A DNA stretch of 64,000 bases from Nakamurella sp040546275 (GTDB lineage Bacteria > Actinomycetota > Actinomycetes > Mycobacteriales > Nakamurellaceae). Below, piece by piece: positions 1 to 8,290 of this stretch. The position numbers and the translations under genes are program-made. The stretch lies in assembly GCF_040546275.1 (NCBI RefSeq), contig NZ_JBEPNO010000011.1, forward strand, positions 62,001 to 126,000, in the 5' to 3' direction. Each line of letters opens with the position of its first letter. Within the stretch, counting starts at the first letter, position 1. The notes below the pieces were generated by a model. It did not search any database, was not told where the DNA came from, and was given only the letters and a program-made list of their open reading frames with translations.

Positions 1-2
1 TC

Positions 3-884
3 CCGATGAGCCTGTTCCGCAACAGGGCCTTCCTCATCGCGACGGCGATCGGGCTGGTCCTCGGGCTGAGCATGTTCTCCGCCCTCGCCTTCATCCCGAC
101 CTTCCTGCAGATGGCGTCCGGCACGTCGGCGTCCGTCTCCGGCCTGCTCACCATCCCGATGATCGTCGGACTGATCCTCACGCTGGTCGTCTCGATGAGC
201 CGCATCACCAAGAACGGCCGCTACAAGATCTATCCGATCCTCGGCGCGGCCGTCACCGGAGTGGGCATGCTCTGGCTCACCACATTGACCGGTACCACAC
301 CGATCGCTCTGGTCTGCGCGATGCTGTTCGTGCTGGGCTCCGGCCTGGGTTTCATCATGCAGGTGATCGTGCTGGTGGTCCAGAACGCAGTGTCGCCCAA
401 CGATGTCGGCACCGCGACGAGCACCAACAACTACTTCCGCGAAGTCGGTGCGTCGCTCGGCGTGGCTGTCTTCGGGTCGATCTTCACCAGTCGTCTGGTC
501 ACCAACCTGACCGGAGCCTTCAGCGAAAACGGCCGCCAGGCAGCAGCTTCCGGGATCACGCCGGGCACCCTCGTCCCGTCCCAGGTGAAGGCCGTCGGCG
601 AACCACTGCACAGCGCGATCGTCAACTCCTACGCAGACGCCCTGGCTCCGGTGTTCTGGTACCTGTTGCCCGCCATCGTGATCGCGTTGTTCCTGGCGTT
701 CATGCTGCCGGAGATCCCGCTGTCCGACGTGGCCGGCATGGTGGCGAGGGGCGAGGCCGTGACGGAGGAACCCTCGGCCACCAGGGTGACGAGCGAGGAA
801 CCGGCGATGGCCGCCACCAGCGCCAGCAACCTGAAGACACCGGTCGGTGACGGCAGTTCCGGTCGCACGGCCGGCTCGGAGTAG
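3..884 (+). CDS. MFS drug exporter, DHA2-like, C-terminal part (5' truncated)
   Basis: This is the C-terminal half of a proton-driven multidrug exporter. The reading frame is open to the left window edge, so the N-terminal helices lie outside, and the in-frame ATG at 6 is unlikely to be the true start. About seven hydrophobic segments are visible. The region around 'GTATSTNNYFREVGASLG' is typical of the later transmembrane helices of DHA2 (EmrB/QacA-like) transporters. The last ~60 residues are a hydrophilic tail rich in Ala, Thr, Ser and Glu, predicted cytoplasmic. A TetR gene and an ABC exporter follow, so the locus looks like an efflux region, but no substrate can be read from the sequence. 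Confidence 0.85.
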   Translation, partial: PMSLFRNRAFLIATAIGLVLGLSMFSALAFIPTFLQMASGTSASVSGLLTIPMIVGLILTLVVSMSRITKNGRYKIYPILGAAVTGVGMLWLTTLTGTTPIALVCAMLFVLGSGLGFIMQVIVLVVQNAVSPNDVGTATSTNNYFREVGASLGVAVFGSIFTSRLVTNLTGAFSENGRQAAASGITPGTLVPSQVKAVGEPLHSAIVNSYADALAPVFWYLLPAIVIALFLAFMLPEIPLSDVAGMVARGEAVTEEPSATRVTSEEPAMAATSASNLKTPVGDGSSGRTAGSE

Positions 885-924
885 CCGGCGCGGCCGGACG
901 GGAAGGCGTGGAACGGCATGGTGA

Positions 925-1026
925 TCAGCCCGCCAGGTACAGCAGGAGGGAGACGATCAGGATCAATGCGATGAGTACCAGGTAGTCGATCTCGTGCCGG
1001 GGGGTTTCCACTGCTGGGCGGTTCAT
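925..1026 (-). CDS. 33-residue single-pass membrane microprotein
   Basis: This short reading frame encodes 33 residues: a polar N-terminus (MNRPAVETPRHEIDY), one hydrophobic helix of about 17 residues rich in Leu and Ile, and a terminal Ala-Gly. A strong Shine-Dalgarno sequence (AGGAGG) lies about 9 nt upstream of the ATG, which is the main reason to believe it is translated. It is divergent from the TetR gene and convergent with the MFS exporter, so it sits inside the efflux locus. I recognise no family. By analogy with other single-helix proteins next to transporters it could modulate a membrane complex, but that is inference. Confidence 0.6.
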   Translation of the reverse strand: MNRPAVETPRHEIDYLVLIALILIVSLLLYLAG

Positions 1027-1148
1027 CTTGGCGGTCCTCCTGCCTTGGTCGTCAGGCTCTTTCTGGCCGGACGTTCAGCAGGTGGACCGCGTTGCGCTCC
1101 GGATCCGGACACTTTTCCCAGGACGAATTCGGGTTCGCTGGAAATCAC

Positions 1149-1177
1149 TTGTGAGTGAGTCCTCACTCAGTTACGGT
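1149..1177 (+). promoter_or_regulatory. Probable promoter of the TetR gene, leaderless
   Basis: TTGTGA (1149-1154) and TACGGT (1172-1177) are separated by 17 bp. A start about 7 nt after the -10 box would fall on the GTG at 1184, so the transcript would have no 5' leader, which is common in actinobacteria. The TetR operator dyad lies between the two boxes. Confidence 0.55.
1152..1169. promoter_or_regulatory. TetR-type operator dyad
   Basis: TGAGTGAG-TC-CTCACTCA is a perfect 8-bp inverted repeat with a 2-bp centre. It overlaps the -35 box and spacer of the promoter that would transcribe the adjacent TetR gene. Size, symmetry and position fit an autoregulatory TetR binding site. Ligand release would derepress the regulator and the exporter genes behind it. 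Confidence 0.7.
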
Positions 1178-1183
1178 GGTCGG

Positions 1184-1786
1184 GTGAGAAATGCAGGAAC
1201 GAGAGCGGCTCCACTGCCGGCCGAGCAGCGCCGCGCCGGGATCGTGGAGGTGGCGCTTCCGCTGCTCCGGAAGTACGGGTCGGACGTCACCACCAAGCAG
1301 ATCGCCGACGCGGCCGGCATCGCCGAGGGCACCATCTTCCGGGTGTTCGCGGACAAGGAGTCCCTGATCATCGCTGTGGTGAAGCAGGTTTTCGACCCGT
1401 CCCCGACAATCGTGCTGCTTGAATCCATCGACATGACCCTTCCGCTCCGGGATCGATTGCGACGGGCCGTCGAGATCATCGCCGACAGGCTGGACAGCGT
1501 CTGGGAGCTCATGTCGGCGCTGCGGATGATGGGGCCGCCGGAGCACAACACCCGGTTCCGGGAGGCCATCGCACCGGTCCACCACGACGACCGCACTCCA
1601 CAGGCTCTGATGGGCGTCATCGGCCCGGACGTCGACCAGCTACGGGTCGACGCCCCGCAATTCGCCCGCATGCTGCGGCTGGTGACCTTCGCCGGAACCC
1701 ACCCACGCATCACCGACGAGAACCCGCTCAAACCCGACGAAATCGTCGATCTGCTGCTGGACGGCCTGCGCGCCCACGCGCCCTGA
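1184..1786 (+). CDS. TetR/AcrR-family transcriptional regulator
   Basis: A 200-residue repressor. The N-terminal helix-turn-helix spans about residues 15-60, with 'TTKQIADAAGIAEGTIFRVF' as the recognition region typical of TetR proteins. The remaining helices form a ligand-binding and dimerisation domain with no recognisable specificity. I chose the GTG at 1184 because it follows the promoter/operator directly and starts just before the HTH; the frame is open further upstream but that extension reads through the operator. The ABC exporter genes start 89 nt downstream on the same strand, so the regulator very likely controls them in response to an exported compound. Confidence 0.9.
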   Translation: MRNAGTRAAPLPAEQRRAGIVEVALPLLRKYGSDVTTKQIADAAGIAEGTIFRVFADKESLIIAVVKQVFDPSPTIVLLESIDMTLPLRDRLRRAVEIIADRLDSVWELMSALRMMGPPEHNTRFREAIAPVHHDDRTPQALMGVIGPDVDQLRVDAPQFARMLRLVTFAGTHPRITDENPLKPDEIVDLLLDGLRAHAP

Positions 1787-1875
1787 CGCCCCCATCGCGC
1801 GGACTCACGCAGCACCGATCAGCCGACGACGGCCGTCACCACCCAGCCAGGAATCATCACGCCCAACCCGGGGAC

Positions 1876-3615
1876 ATGCACATGCTGCTTCGTTTGCTCA
1901 GAACCTATCTCGCTCCTTACCGCAAACCCCTGACCCTGGTGGTCGTCTTCCAGCTGATCGGGACGATCGCGTCGCTGTACCTACCGCGACTGAACGCCGA
2001 CATCATCGACAACGGGGTGGCCAAGGGCGATACCGGCTACATCTTCTCCAGCGGGGCCTTCATGCTCGGCGTCACGCTGCTGCAGATCATCTGCTCGGTG
2101 GTGGCCGTCTACTTCGGAGCCCGGACCGCCATGGGATTCGGCCGGGACGTCCGGGCCGCCATCTTCCACCGGGTCGGCGCCTTCTCCGACCGCGAGGTCA
2201 ACCACTTCGGGGCGCCGTCCTTGATCACCCGCAACACCAATGACGTGCAGCAGGTGCAGATGCTGGTGCTGATGACGTGCACCCTGCTCGTCGCCGCCCC
2301 GATCACCTGCGTGGGCGGCATCATCATGGCGCTGTCGGAGGATCCAGGTCTGTCCTGGCTGCTGCTGGTCAGCGTGCCGGTGCTCGTCCTCGCCGTCGGC
2401 CTCATCATCAGCCGGATGGTGCCCCAGTTCCGCAAGATGCAGACCCGCATCGACACGATCAACCGCGTGCTGCGCGAACAGATCTCGGGGATCCGGGTCG
2501 TCCGCGCCTTCGTCAGGGAGCCGCAGGAGCGGACCAGGTTCGCGCAGGCCAACCAGTCGGTCACCGACACCGCGATGAAGGCCGGCCGCTACCAGGCACT
2601 GATGTTCCCCACCGTGATGCTGGTGCTGAACGTGTCGTCGGTAGCCGTGCTGTGGTTCGGCGGGCACCGCGTCGACGCCGGCCAGATCCAGGTCGGCCAG
2701 CTCACCGCCTTCCTGGCCTACCTGATGCAGATCCTGATGGCCGTCATGATGGCCACCTTCATGGCCGTGATGATCCCGCGGGCCGCCGTCTGCGCCGAGC
2801 GGATCACCGAGGTGCTGGACACCGAAAGCTCCGTCCAGCCGCCGGTGAAGCCGGTGATGCCGTTGCGTCGCACCGGGACTCTCGAGTTCGACCGGGTCGA
2901 CTTCGGCTACCCGGGGGCCGGCGAACCCGTGCTGCGTGACATCAGCTTCCGGGCCGAACCCGGCCGGACCACGGCCATCATCGGTTCGACGGGAGCCGGC
3001 AAGACGACGCTGATGTCGCTGATACCAAGACTTTTCGACGTCACCAGCGGGAGCGTCCGGATGGACGGCATCGACGTCCGCGAGCTTGCCCCCCAGACTC
3101 TCTGGGAGAGAATTGGTCTCGTTCCACAGAAGCCCTATCTGTTCTCCGGGACGGTGGCCAGCAACCTGCGGTACGGCAATCCGGAGGCGACACATGACGA
3201 CCTCTGGGCCGCACTGGAGGTCGCGCAGGCCAAGGGTTTCGTCTCGAAGATGACCGACGGCCTCGACTCGCCGATCGCCCAGGGCGGCACCAACGTCTCG
3301 GGTGGTCAACGCCAGCGCCTGGCCATCGCGCGAGCGCTGGTCCGGGAGCCCTCGATCTACCTCTTCGACGATTCCTTCTCGGCGCTGGACCTGGCCACCG
3401 ACGCCAGATTGCGCGCCGCGCTGAAACCGCAGACCCGGAACGCGACGGTGGTGATCGTGGCCCAGCGTGTCTCCACGATCATGGACGCCGACCAGATCAT
3501 CGTCCTGGAGGACGGCCGGATCGTCGGCATCGGCCGACATGCCGAGCTCGTGCAGAACTGCGAGACCTACGCAGAGATCGTCCGCTCGCAGATCAGTGCG
3601 GAGGTGGCGGCATGA
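1876..3615 (+). CDS. ABC exporter subunit A, degenerate ATPase site (TM-NBD)
   Basis: A 579-residue half-transporter with six membrane helices in the first ~310 residues and a C-terminal nucleotide-binding domain. Visible motifs are Walker A GSTGAGKTT (~370), signature VSGGQRQR (~475) and Walker B IYLFDDSFSALD (~494). The residue after the Walker B Asp, normally the catalytic Glu, is Asp (about 499). That is the pattern of the degenerate partner in heterodimeric exporters of the LmrCD/TM287-288 type. It overlaps the next ABC gene by 4 nt (ATGA), so the two are translationally coupled and should form one heterodimer. A second Met two codons in, better spaced from GGGGA, may be the real start. 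Confidence 0.92.
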   Translation: MHMLLRLLRTYLAPYRKPLTLVVVFQLIGTIASLYLPRLNADIIDNGVAKGDTGYIFSSGAFMLGVTLLQIICSVVAVYFGARTAMGFGRDVRAAIFHRVGAFSDREVNHFGAPSLITRNTNDVQQVQMLVLMTCTLLVAAPITCVGGIIMALSEDPGLSWLLLVSVPVLVLAVGLIISRMVPQFRKMQTRIDTINRVLREQISGIRVVRAFVREPQERTRFAQANQSVTDTAMKAGRYQALMFPTVMLVLNVSSVAVLWFGGHRVDAGQIQVGQLTAFLAYLMQILMAVMMATFMAVMIPRAAVCAERITEVLDTESSVQPPVKPVMPLRRTGTLEFDRVDFGYPGAGEPVLRDISFRAEPGRTTAIIGSTGAGKTTLMSLIPRLFDVTSGSVRMDGIDVRELAPQTLWERIGLVPQKPYLFSGTVASNLRYGNPEATHDDLWAALEVAQAKGFVSKMTDGLDSPIAQGGTNVSGGQRQRLAIARALVREPSIYLFDDSFSALDLATDARLRAALKPQTRNATVVIVAQRVSTIMDADQIIVLEDGRIVGIGRHAELVQNCETYAEIVRSQISAEVAA

Positions 3616-5642
3616 CGACCACGGCACCACAGGCCAAGGGTGGCCAGTCGGAGGACGACAAGGCCACCATCCGCGCGGCGGGGCCGGCCCGTCGCGGACC
3701 CGGCGGGCCGATGGCGAGCATGGGCATGCCTGCCGAGAAGTCGCTGAATTTCGGACCGTCGGCCAAGCGCCTTTTCGCCCGCTTGGCGCCCGAGCGGCTC
3801 GGCGTGTACCTGGTGCTGGTGCTCGCCGTGATCAGCGTGACGTTCAGCGTCCTCGGCCCGAAGATCCTCGGCCGGGCCACGGATCTGATCTTCAACGGCA
3901 TCATCGCCCGGCAGCTGCCGGCCGGTCTGACCAAGGCGCAGGCCATCGACGCCGCCCGCGCCCGCGGGCAGGGATCGTTCGCAGACCTGTTGTCGGGCAT
4001 GAACATCGTCCCGGGCCAGGGCATCGACTTCAGTGCGCTCGGTCAGGTGCTGATGATCGTGCTGGCCCTGTACGTCGCGTCCTCGGTCTTCTCCTGGCTG
4101 CAGGGCTACCTGCTGAACGGCATCGTCCAGCGGACGGTCCTCCGGCTCCGCCAGGACGTCGAGGACAAGATGAACCGCCTGCCGCTGGCCTACTTCGACC
4201 GGCAGCAGCGCGGAGAGGTGCTGAGCCGCGTCACGAACGACATCGACAACATCTCGCAGTCGTTGCAGCAGACCATGAGCCAGCTGGTGACCTCGCTCCT
4301 GACGTTGGTCGGGGTCCTCGTCATGATGTTGATCGTCTCGCCACTGCTCGCGCTGATCGCGCTGATCGCCGTCCCGCTGTCCCTGCTCGTCACCACCGTC
4401 ATCGCCAAGCGGTCGCAGAAGATGTTCGTCGCGCAGTGGCGACACACCGGGGCGCTCAACGGTCAGATCGAGGAGGCCTTCACCGGCCACAGCCTGGTGA
4501 AGGTGTTCGGCCGGCAGCCGGAGGTGGAGAAAACGTTCCAGGACAAGAACAACGAGTTATATGAAGCGTCCTTCGGCGCCCAGTTCGTATCAGGCCTCAT
4601 CATGCCTTCGATGATGTTCATCGGAAACCTGAGCTACGTCGCCGTTGCGGTCGTCGGGGGACTGCGGGTCGCGAGCGGCACGATGACCCTCGGCGACGTC
4701 CAGGCCTTCATCCAGTACTCCCGCCAGTTCACCCAGCCGCTCACGCAGGTGGCCTCGATGGCCAACGTGCTGCAGTCCGGGGTCGCCTCTGCCGAAAGGG
4801 TTTTCGAGCTACTCGACGAGACGGAGCAGTCGGCTGACGTCGAACGGGTCGTGGCGGTCACGTCCACCAGGGGGCGGGTGGAGTTCGAGGACGTGTCGTT
4901 CCGGTACCTGCCCGATACTCCGTTGATCGAGGACCTCTCGCTCGTCGCCGCACCCGGCCAGACCGTGGCGATCGTCGGACCGACCGGCGCCGGCAAGACG
5001 ACGCTGGTGAACCTGATCATGCGGTTCTACGAGATCGATTCGGGTCGAATCACTCTCGACGGCGTCGACACCAGGGAGATGGCCCGCAGCGACCTGCGTT
5101 CACGGATCGGCATGGTGCTGCAGGACACCTGGCTGTTCGGCGGCACCATCCGCGACAACATCGCCTACGGGCGACCCGGAGCGACCGAGGAGGAGATCAT
5201 GGGCGCGGCCAGAGCCACCTTCGTCGACCGCTTCGTGCACAGCCTGCCGGACGGCTACGACACCGTGATCGATGACGAGGGCAGCAATGTCAGCGCGGGT
5301 GAGAAGCAGTTGCTGACCATCGCCCGGGCGTTCCTGGCCGATCCGTCGCTGCTGATCCTGGACGAGGCGACGTCCTCGGTGGACACCCGGACCGAGGTCC
5401 TCGTGCAGCACGCGATGGCGGCACTGCGGACCGATCGCACGAGTTTCGTGATCGCACACCGCTTGTCGACGATCCGGGACGCCGACCTGATCCTGGTGAT
5501 GGAGGCCGGGCGAATCGTCGAACAGGGCAGCCACGAGCAGCTGCTCGATGCCGAGGGCGCCTACTTCCGCCTCTACAACTCGCAATTCGCCGGAGCCGAT
5601 CTCGAGGAGGAGGCGAGCACCCCGAGCCTCACGAAACCCTGA
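3612..5642 (+). CDS. ABC exporter subunit B, catalytic ATPase site (TM-NBD)
   Basis: A 676-residue half-transporter and partner of the preceding gene. About 65 hydrophilic residues precede the six-helix domain. The nucleotide-binding domain has Walker A GPTGAGKTT (~456) and a complete Walker B with catalytic Glu, LLILDEATS (Glu ~585). Its signature reads VSAGEKQLL instead of LSGGQ. In heterodimeric exporters one composite ATP site is active and the other degenerate: here this subunit's Walker B pairs with the partner's intact SGGQ, giving one competent site. The 4-nt overlap with the upstream gene and the TetR gene before it suggest ligand-induced export of a hydrophobic compound. Confidence 0.92.
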   Translation: MTTTAPQAKGGQSEDDKATIRAAGPARRGPGGPMASMGMPAEKSLNFGPSAKRLFARLAPERLGVYLVLVLAVISVTFSVLGPKILGRATDLIFNGIIARQLPAGLTKAQAIDAARARGQGSFADLLSGMNIVPGQGIDFSALGQVLMIVLALYVASSVFSWLQGYLLNGIVQRTVLRLRQDVEDKMNRLPLAYFDRQQRGEVLSRVTNDIDNISQSLQQTMSQLVTSLLTLVGVLVMMLIVSPLLALIALIAVPLSLLVTTVIAKRSQKMFVAQWRHTGALNGQIEEAFTGHSLVKVFGRQPEVEKTFQDKNNELYEASFGAQFVSGLIMPSMMFIGNLSYVAVAVVGGLRVASGTMTLGDVQAFIQYSRQFTQPLTQVASMANVLQSGVASAERVFELLDETEQSADVERVVAVTSTRGRVEFEDVSFRYLPDTPLIEDLSLVAAPGQTVAIVGPTGAGKTTLVNLIMRFYEIDSGRITLDGVDTREMARSDLRSRIGMVLQDTWLFGGTIRDNIAYGRPGATEEEIMGAARATFVDRFVHSLPDGYDTVIDDEGSNVSAGEKQLLTIARAFLADPSLLILDEATSSVDTRTEVLVQHAMAALRTDRTSFVIAHRLSTIRDADLILVMEAGRIVEQGSHEQLLDAEGAYFRLYNSQFAGADLEEEASTPSLTKP

Positions 5643-5654
5643 GCCCGCCCCCGC

Positions 5655-5693
5655 AGCGATGTCGAGCAGCGATGTCGAGCAGCGATGTCGAGC
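5655..5693. repeat. Three perfect tandem copies of a 13-bp unit
   Basis: The unit AGCGATGTCGAGC occurs three times head to tail, immediately after the ABC exporter stop and about 250 nt before the helicase start. It lies in non-coding sequence; an open frame running through it is not credible as a protein. Copy number probably varies by slippage. Confidence 0.85.
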
Positions 5694-5941
5694 ACGGGGC
5701 GTGGTGTGCCACGTCTCAATGGGTGATGCGCCACGCAAAGGTGTGTACGGGTACGATGAACTGGTCGAGTAGCACCACCGGTGCGCTCGGGTCGTTGCTG
5801 CAGGCACCAAAGATGGCGCCTTCTTGTCCGCCGGTCGCATTCCTGCCGGGTTGGTCAGCATTACGGCCAACCATCAGCGCGGCCGCTGCCAAGGGCCGTG
5901 TGCCACCGTGCCTTCGGGCACAGCAAGGACGTACCAGCTCC
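5694..5941 (+). promoter_or_regulatory. Long 5' region of the DEAD-box helicase gene with UUCG hairpin
   Basis: About 250 nt separate the repeat from the helicase ATG and hold no convincing gene. A possible -10 box TACGAT lies at 5752-5757, which would leave a leader of about 180 nt. Near the start codon, GTGCC-TTCG-GGCAC (5908-5921) forms a perfect 5-bp stem with a stable UUCG tetraloop, followed by AAGGAC as a possible ribosome site. Long structured leaders are usual on cold-inducible RNA helicase genes, so post-transcriptional control is plausible but inferred. Confidence 0.4.
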
Positions 5942-7714
5942 ATGACCTCCCCGAACAACTCCTCCTCCAACTCCAGCCGTGGACGCTCCGGCGGATCCGC
6001 CGGTGCCCGCCGCGCCGGCGGCCAGAGCCGTTCTGCCTCACCGCGTTCCGGTGCTCCGCGTACCGGCGGCCCGCGCGCCGGCGGCTCGACCACCATCTAC
6101 TCCAGCGGCTCGTACCCGGCGGGATCGTCCACCGGCAGCATGTTCTCCACCGGCGCCTTCGCCGACAGCATCCCGGCCGCGAACTCCACCAGGGCCCGCC
6201 GCGAGGCCGGCCCCGACGCCGGACGTCAGGGCGACCGCACCAACGGCCGCTCGGACGCCCCCCGCGGCGCCGGCGCACCCCGGACCGACCGTCCGGCCCG
6301 TGGTGATCGCCCGACCGGTGACCGTCCGGCCCGCACGGATCGTCCGGCCCGCAACGACAGCCAGCAGCGTGGAGGCGACGCGAGCCGCAACCCGCGTGGC
6401 CGTGGCGGTCGTCGCAATGCCGCCGCCGACGACCGTTCGCCGGTCGTCTTCGCCGATCACGCCCCCCGCAGCAACGATCGTCCCGCCGCGGATCGCCCGT
6501 CGCCGGTGACGGCCGGTTCGCTGTTCGCCGCCGCCAAGACCGTCACCGCGGATGCCGCGCCGGTCGTCGGCATCAGCTTTGCCGAGCTCGGTGTGCCCGA
6601 GAAGCTCATCAAGCCGCTCGCCGTCCTCGGCGCCGTCAACCCGTTCCCGATCCAGGCTGCGACCCTTCCGGTCTCGCTGACCGGTCGGGACGTCCTCGGC
6701 CGCGGCCGCACCGGCTCCGGCAAGACGATTGCCTTCGCCGTTCCGCTGGTCGTCCGGCTCACCGGTGGACGTCGCACCCCGAACCGCCCGCGCGGTCTGG
6801 TGCTGCTCCCGACACGCGAGCTGGCACTCCAGGTGTCGCGCACCATCGAACCGCTGGCCACCGCCGCCGGGTTGAAGACGGTCACCATCTTCGGCGGCGT
6901 CGGCTTCGGCCCGCAGATCAGCGCGCTGCGCGCCGGTGTCGACATCGTCATCGCCTGCCCCGGCCGCCTCGAGGACCTCATCAAGCAGGGCGTCTGCAAC
7001 CTCGGCGACGTCGAGGTCACGGTGCTCGACGAGGCCGACCACATGGCCGATCTCGGCTTCCTGCCCGGTGTCCGCCGGCTGCTGCGGGCCACCCGCCCGA
7101 ACGGCCAGCGGTTGCTGTTCTCCGCCACGCTCGACAACGGGATCTCGGTGCTGGTCAACGATTTCCTCACCGACCCGGCCGTGCACGCGGTCGACGACGC
7201 CTCGTCGCACATCGAGACGATGACCCACCACGTCTTCGCCGTCAACAAGGACGACCGCAACGAGGTCATCCGTCAGCTGGCCCTCGGCGGCGGACGCAAG
7301 ATGTTGTTCACCCGCACCAAGTTCGGCGCCAAGAAGTGGGCAGCGGCGCTGTCCAAGAACGGCATCCCGGCCGTCGACCTGCACGGCAACCTGTCGCAGA
7401 ACGCCCGCGAGCGCAACCTCGCCGCGTTCTCCACCGGCAGCGCAAAGGTGTTGGTGGCCACCGACATCGCGGCCCGTGGGATCCACGTGGACGACGTCGA
7501 GCTGGTCGTCCACCTCGACCCGCCGACCGAGCACAAGGCCTACCTGCACCGCTCCGGCCGCACCGCGCGGGCCGGCGCCGGCGGCACCGTCATCACGGTG
7601 ATGCTGCCCGAGCAGGCCGAGGACGTCCGCAAGCTGATGAAGCTCGCGGGCATCTCCGCCACCACCACGGCGGTCCGCCCGGGCCACGCGGCGATCACCG
7701 AGCTCGCCGGCTGA
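5942..7714 (+). CDS. DEAD-box ATP-dependent RNA helicase
   Basis: A 590-residue RNA helicase for ribosome assembly, RNA decay or cold adaptation. The first ~210 residues are a low-complexity tail rich in Arg, Gly, Ser, Pro and Ala, probably RNA-binding. The core has the Q-motif (FPIQAAT), motif I GRTGSGKT (~255), PTRELALQ, the DEAD box VLDEADHM (~362), motif III SAT, and motif VI HRSGRTARAG. Motif Ib reads CPGR instead of TPGR. I start it at the ATG at 5942, because upstream in-frame Met codons lie in non-coding repeat sequence. A strong terminator follows. It appears monocistronic. Confidence 0.93.
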   Translation: MTSPNNSSSNSSRGRSGGSAGARRAGGQSRSASPRSGAPRTGGPRAGGSTTIYSSGSYPAGSSTGSMFSTGAFADSIPAANSTRARREAGPDAGRQGDRTNGRSDAPRGAGAPRTDRPARGDRPTGDRPARTDRPARNDSQQRGGDASRNPRGRGGRRNAAADDRSPVVFADHAPRSNDRPAADRPSPVTAGSLFAAAKTVTADAAPVVGISFAELGVPEKLIKPLAVLGAVNPFPIQAATLPVSLTGRDVLGRGRTGSGKTIAFAVPLVVRLTGGRRTPNRPRGLVLLPTRELALQVSRTIEPLATAAGLKTVTIFGGVGFGPQISALRAGVDIVIACPGRLEDLIKQGVCNLGDVEVTVLDEADHMADLGFLPGVRRLLRATRPNGQRLLFSATLDNGISVLVNDFLTDPAVHAVDDASSHIETMTHHVFAVNKDDRNEVIRQLALGGGRKMLFTRTKFGAKKWAAALSKNGIPAVDLHGNLSQNARERNLAAFSTGSAKVLVATDIAARGIHVDDVELVVHLDPPTEHKAYLHRSGRTARAGAGGTVITVMLPEQAEDVRKLMKLAGISATTTAVRPGHAAITELAG

Positions 7715-7743
7715 TCCAGCCCGCGCACTTCGCCTGAGATGCA

Positions 7744-7777
7744 GAAGGAGCCCCGCCGATCCCGGCGGGGCTCCTTC
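7744..7777. terminator. Bidirectional rho-independent terminator
   Basis: A perfect 15-bp stem (GAAGGAGCCCCGCCG and its complement) with loop ATCC lies between the convergent helicase and SRPBCC genes. It is the strongest hairpin in this part of the window and can terminate transcription from both sides. Confidence 0.85.
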
Positions 7778-7803
7778 GTCGTTCGACTCGTCGATTGCAC
7801 GCG

Positions 7804-8235
7804 TCAGAGCGCGTTGAGCACCCGTGGCATCTGCTCCTCGACCTTGTCACCGAGCTTCTCGAACTCACCCTTGGCCACCCAGCCGAAAAGCTTGATCAGG
7901 CCGTGGAACTCGATGTTGGCGAGGTAGTTGACCGAGGTCCCACCCGCGACGGAGGTGAACGTCATGTCGTCGGTGGACGTGACGGTCTTGTTGGTTCCCT
8001 CGAACACGAGGTGACCGGGTTCCCTGGTCACCAGCTTGTAGGTCAGCTCCTGCTCCTTGCCCCGGAAGACGGAGACGTTGCGCCAGGTGGAGCCGACGGC
8101 GACGGGGCCCTTCTGCAGCGGCGTGCAGGTCTTCGTGCCCGGGTCCCAGCTTGATGCGTTGGCGAAGTCGGAGAGGTAGTCCACCACTGTCTCGATCGGC
8201 TTGCTGACGGTGAAAGTTCTTCTGACGCTGACCAT
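7804..8235 (-). CDS. SRPBCC-family (START-like) protein
   Basis: A 143-residue single-domain protein of the SRPBCC/polyketide-cyclase fold, which binds hydrophobic ligands in a deep cavity. The start 'MVSVRRTFTVSKPIETVVDYLSD' is the typical first strand and helix, and the C-terminal long helix carries 'EFEKLGDKVEEQM'. The ATG at 8235 is preceded by AAGGAA at good spacing; an upstream in-frame extension is not needed. A second SRPBCC gene lies 55 nt upstream on the same strand, so the two probably form a small operon. No catalytic residues can be assigned and the ligand is unknown. Confidence 0.8.
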   Translation of the reverse strand: MVSVRRTFTVSKPIETVVDYLSDFANASSWDPGTKTCTPLQKGPVAVGSTWRNVSVFRGKEQELTYKLVTREPGHLVFEGTNKTVTSTDDMTFTSVAGGTSVNYLANIEFHGLIKLFGWVAKGEFEKLGDKVEEQMPRVLNAL

Positions 8236-8290
8236 CTGCGGTATTCCTTCTGTTCTGGCTGTTCTTCGACGACGTTGGACCTCGAGGGCG

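Noticed and set aside
1981..3630. A 549-codon minus-strand frame opposite the first ABC exporter gene
   Set aside because: It is antisense to a gene with all ABC motifs, is rich in His, Asp, Gly and Arg as expected of a shadow frame in GC-rich DNA, and resembles no family.
5672..5941. N-terminal extension of the DEAD-box helicase
   Set aside because: The in-frame upstream ATG lies inside the 13-bp repeats, and the intervening residues look non-coding. The ATG at 5942 fits the family.
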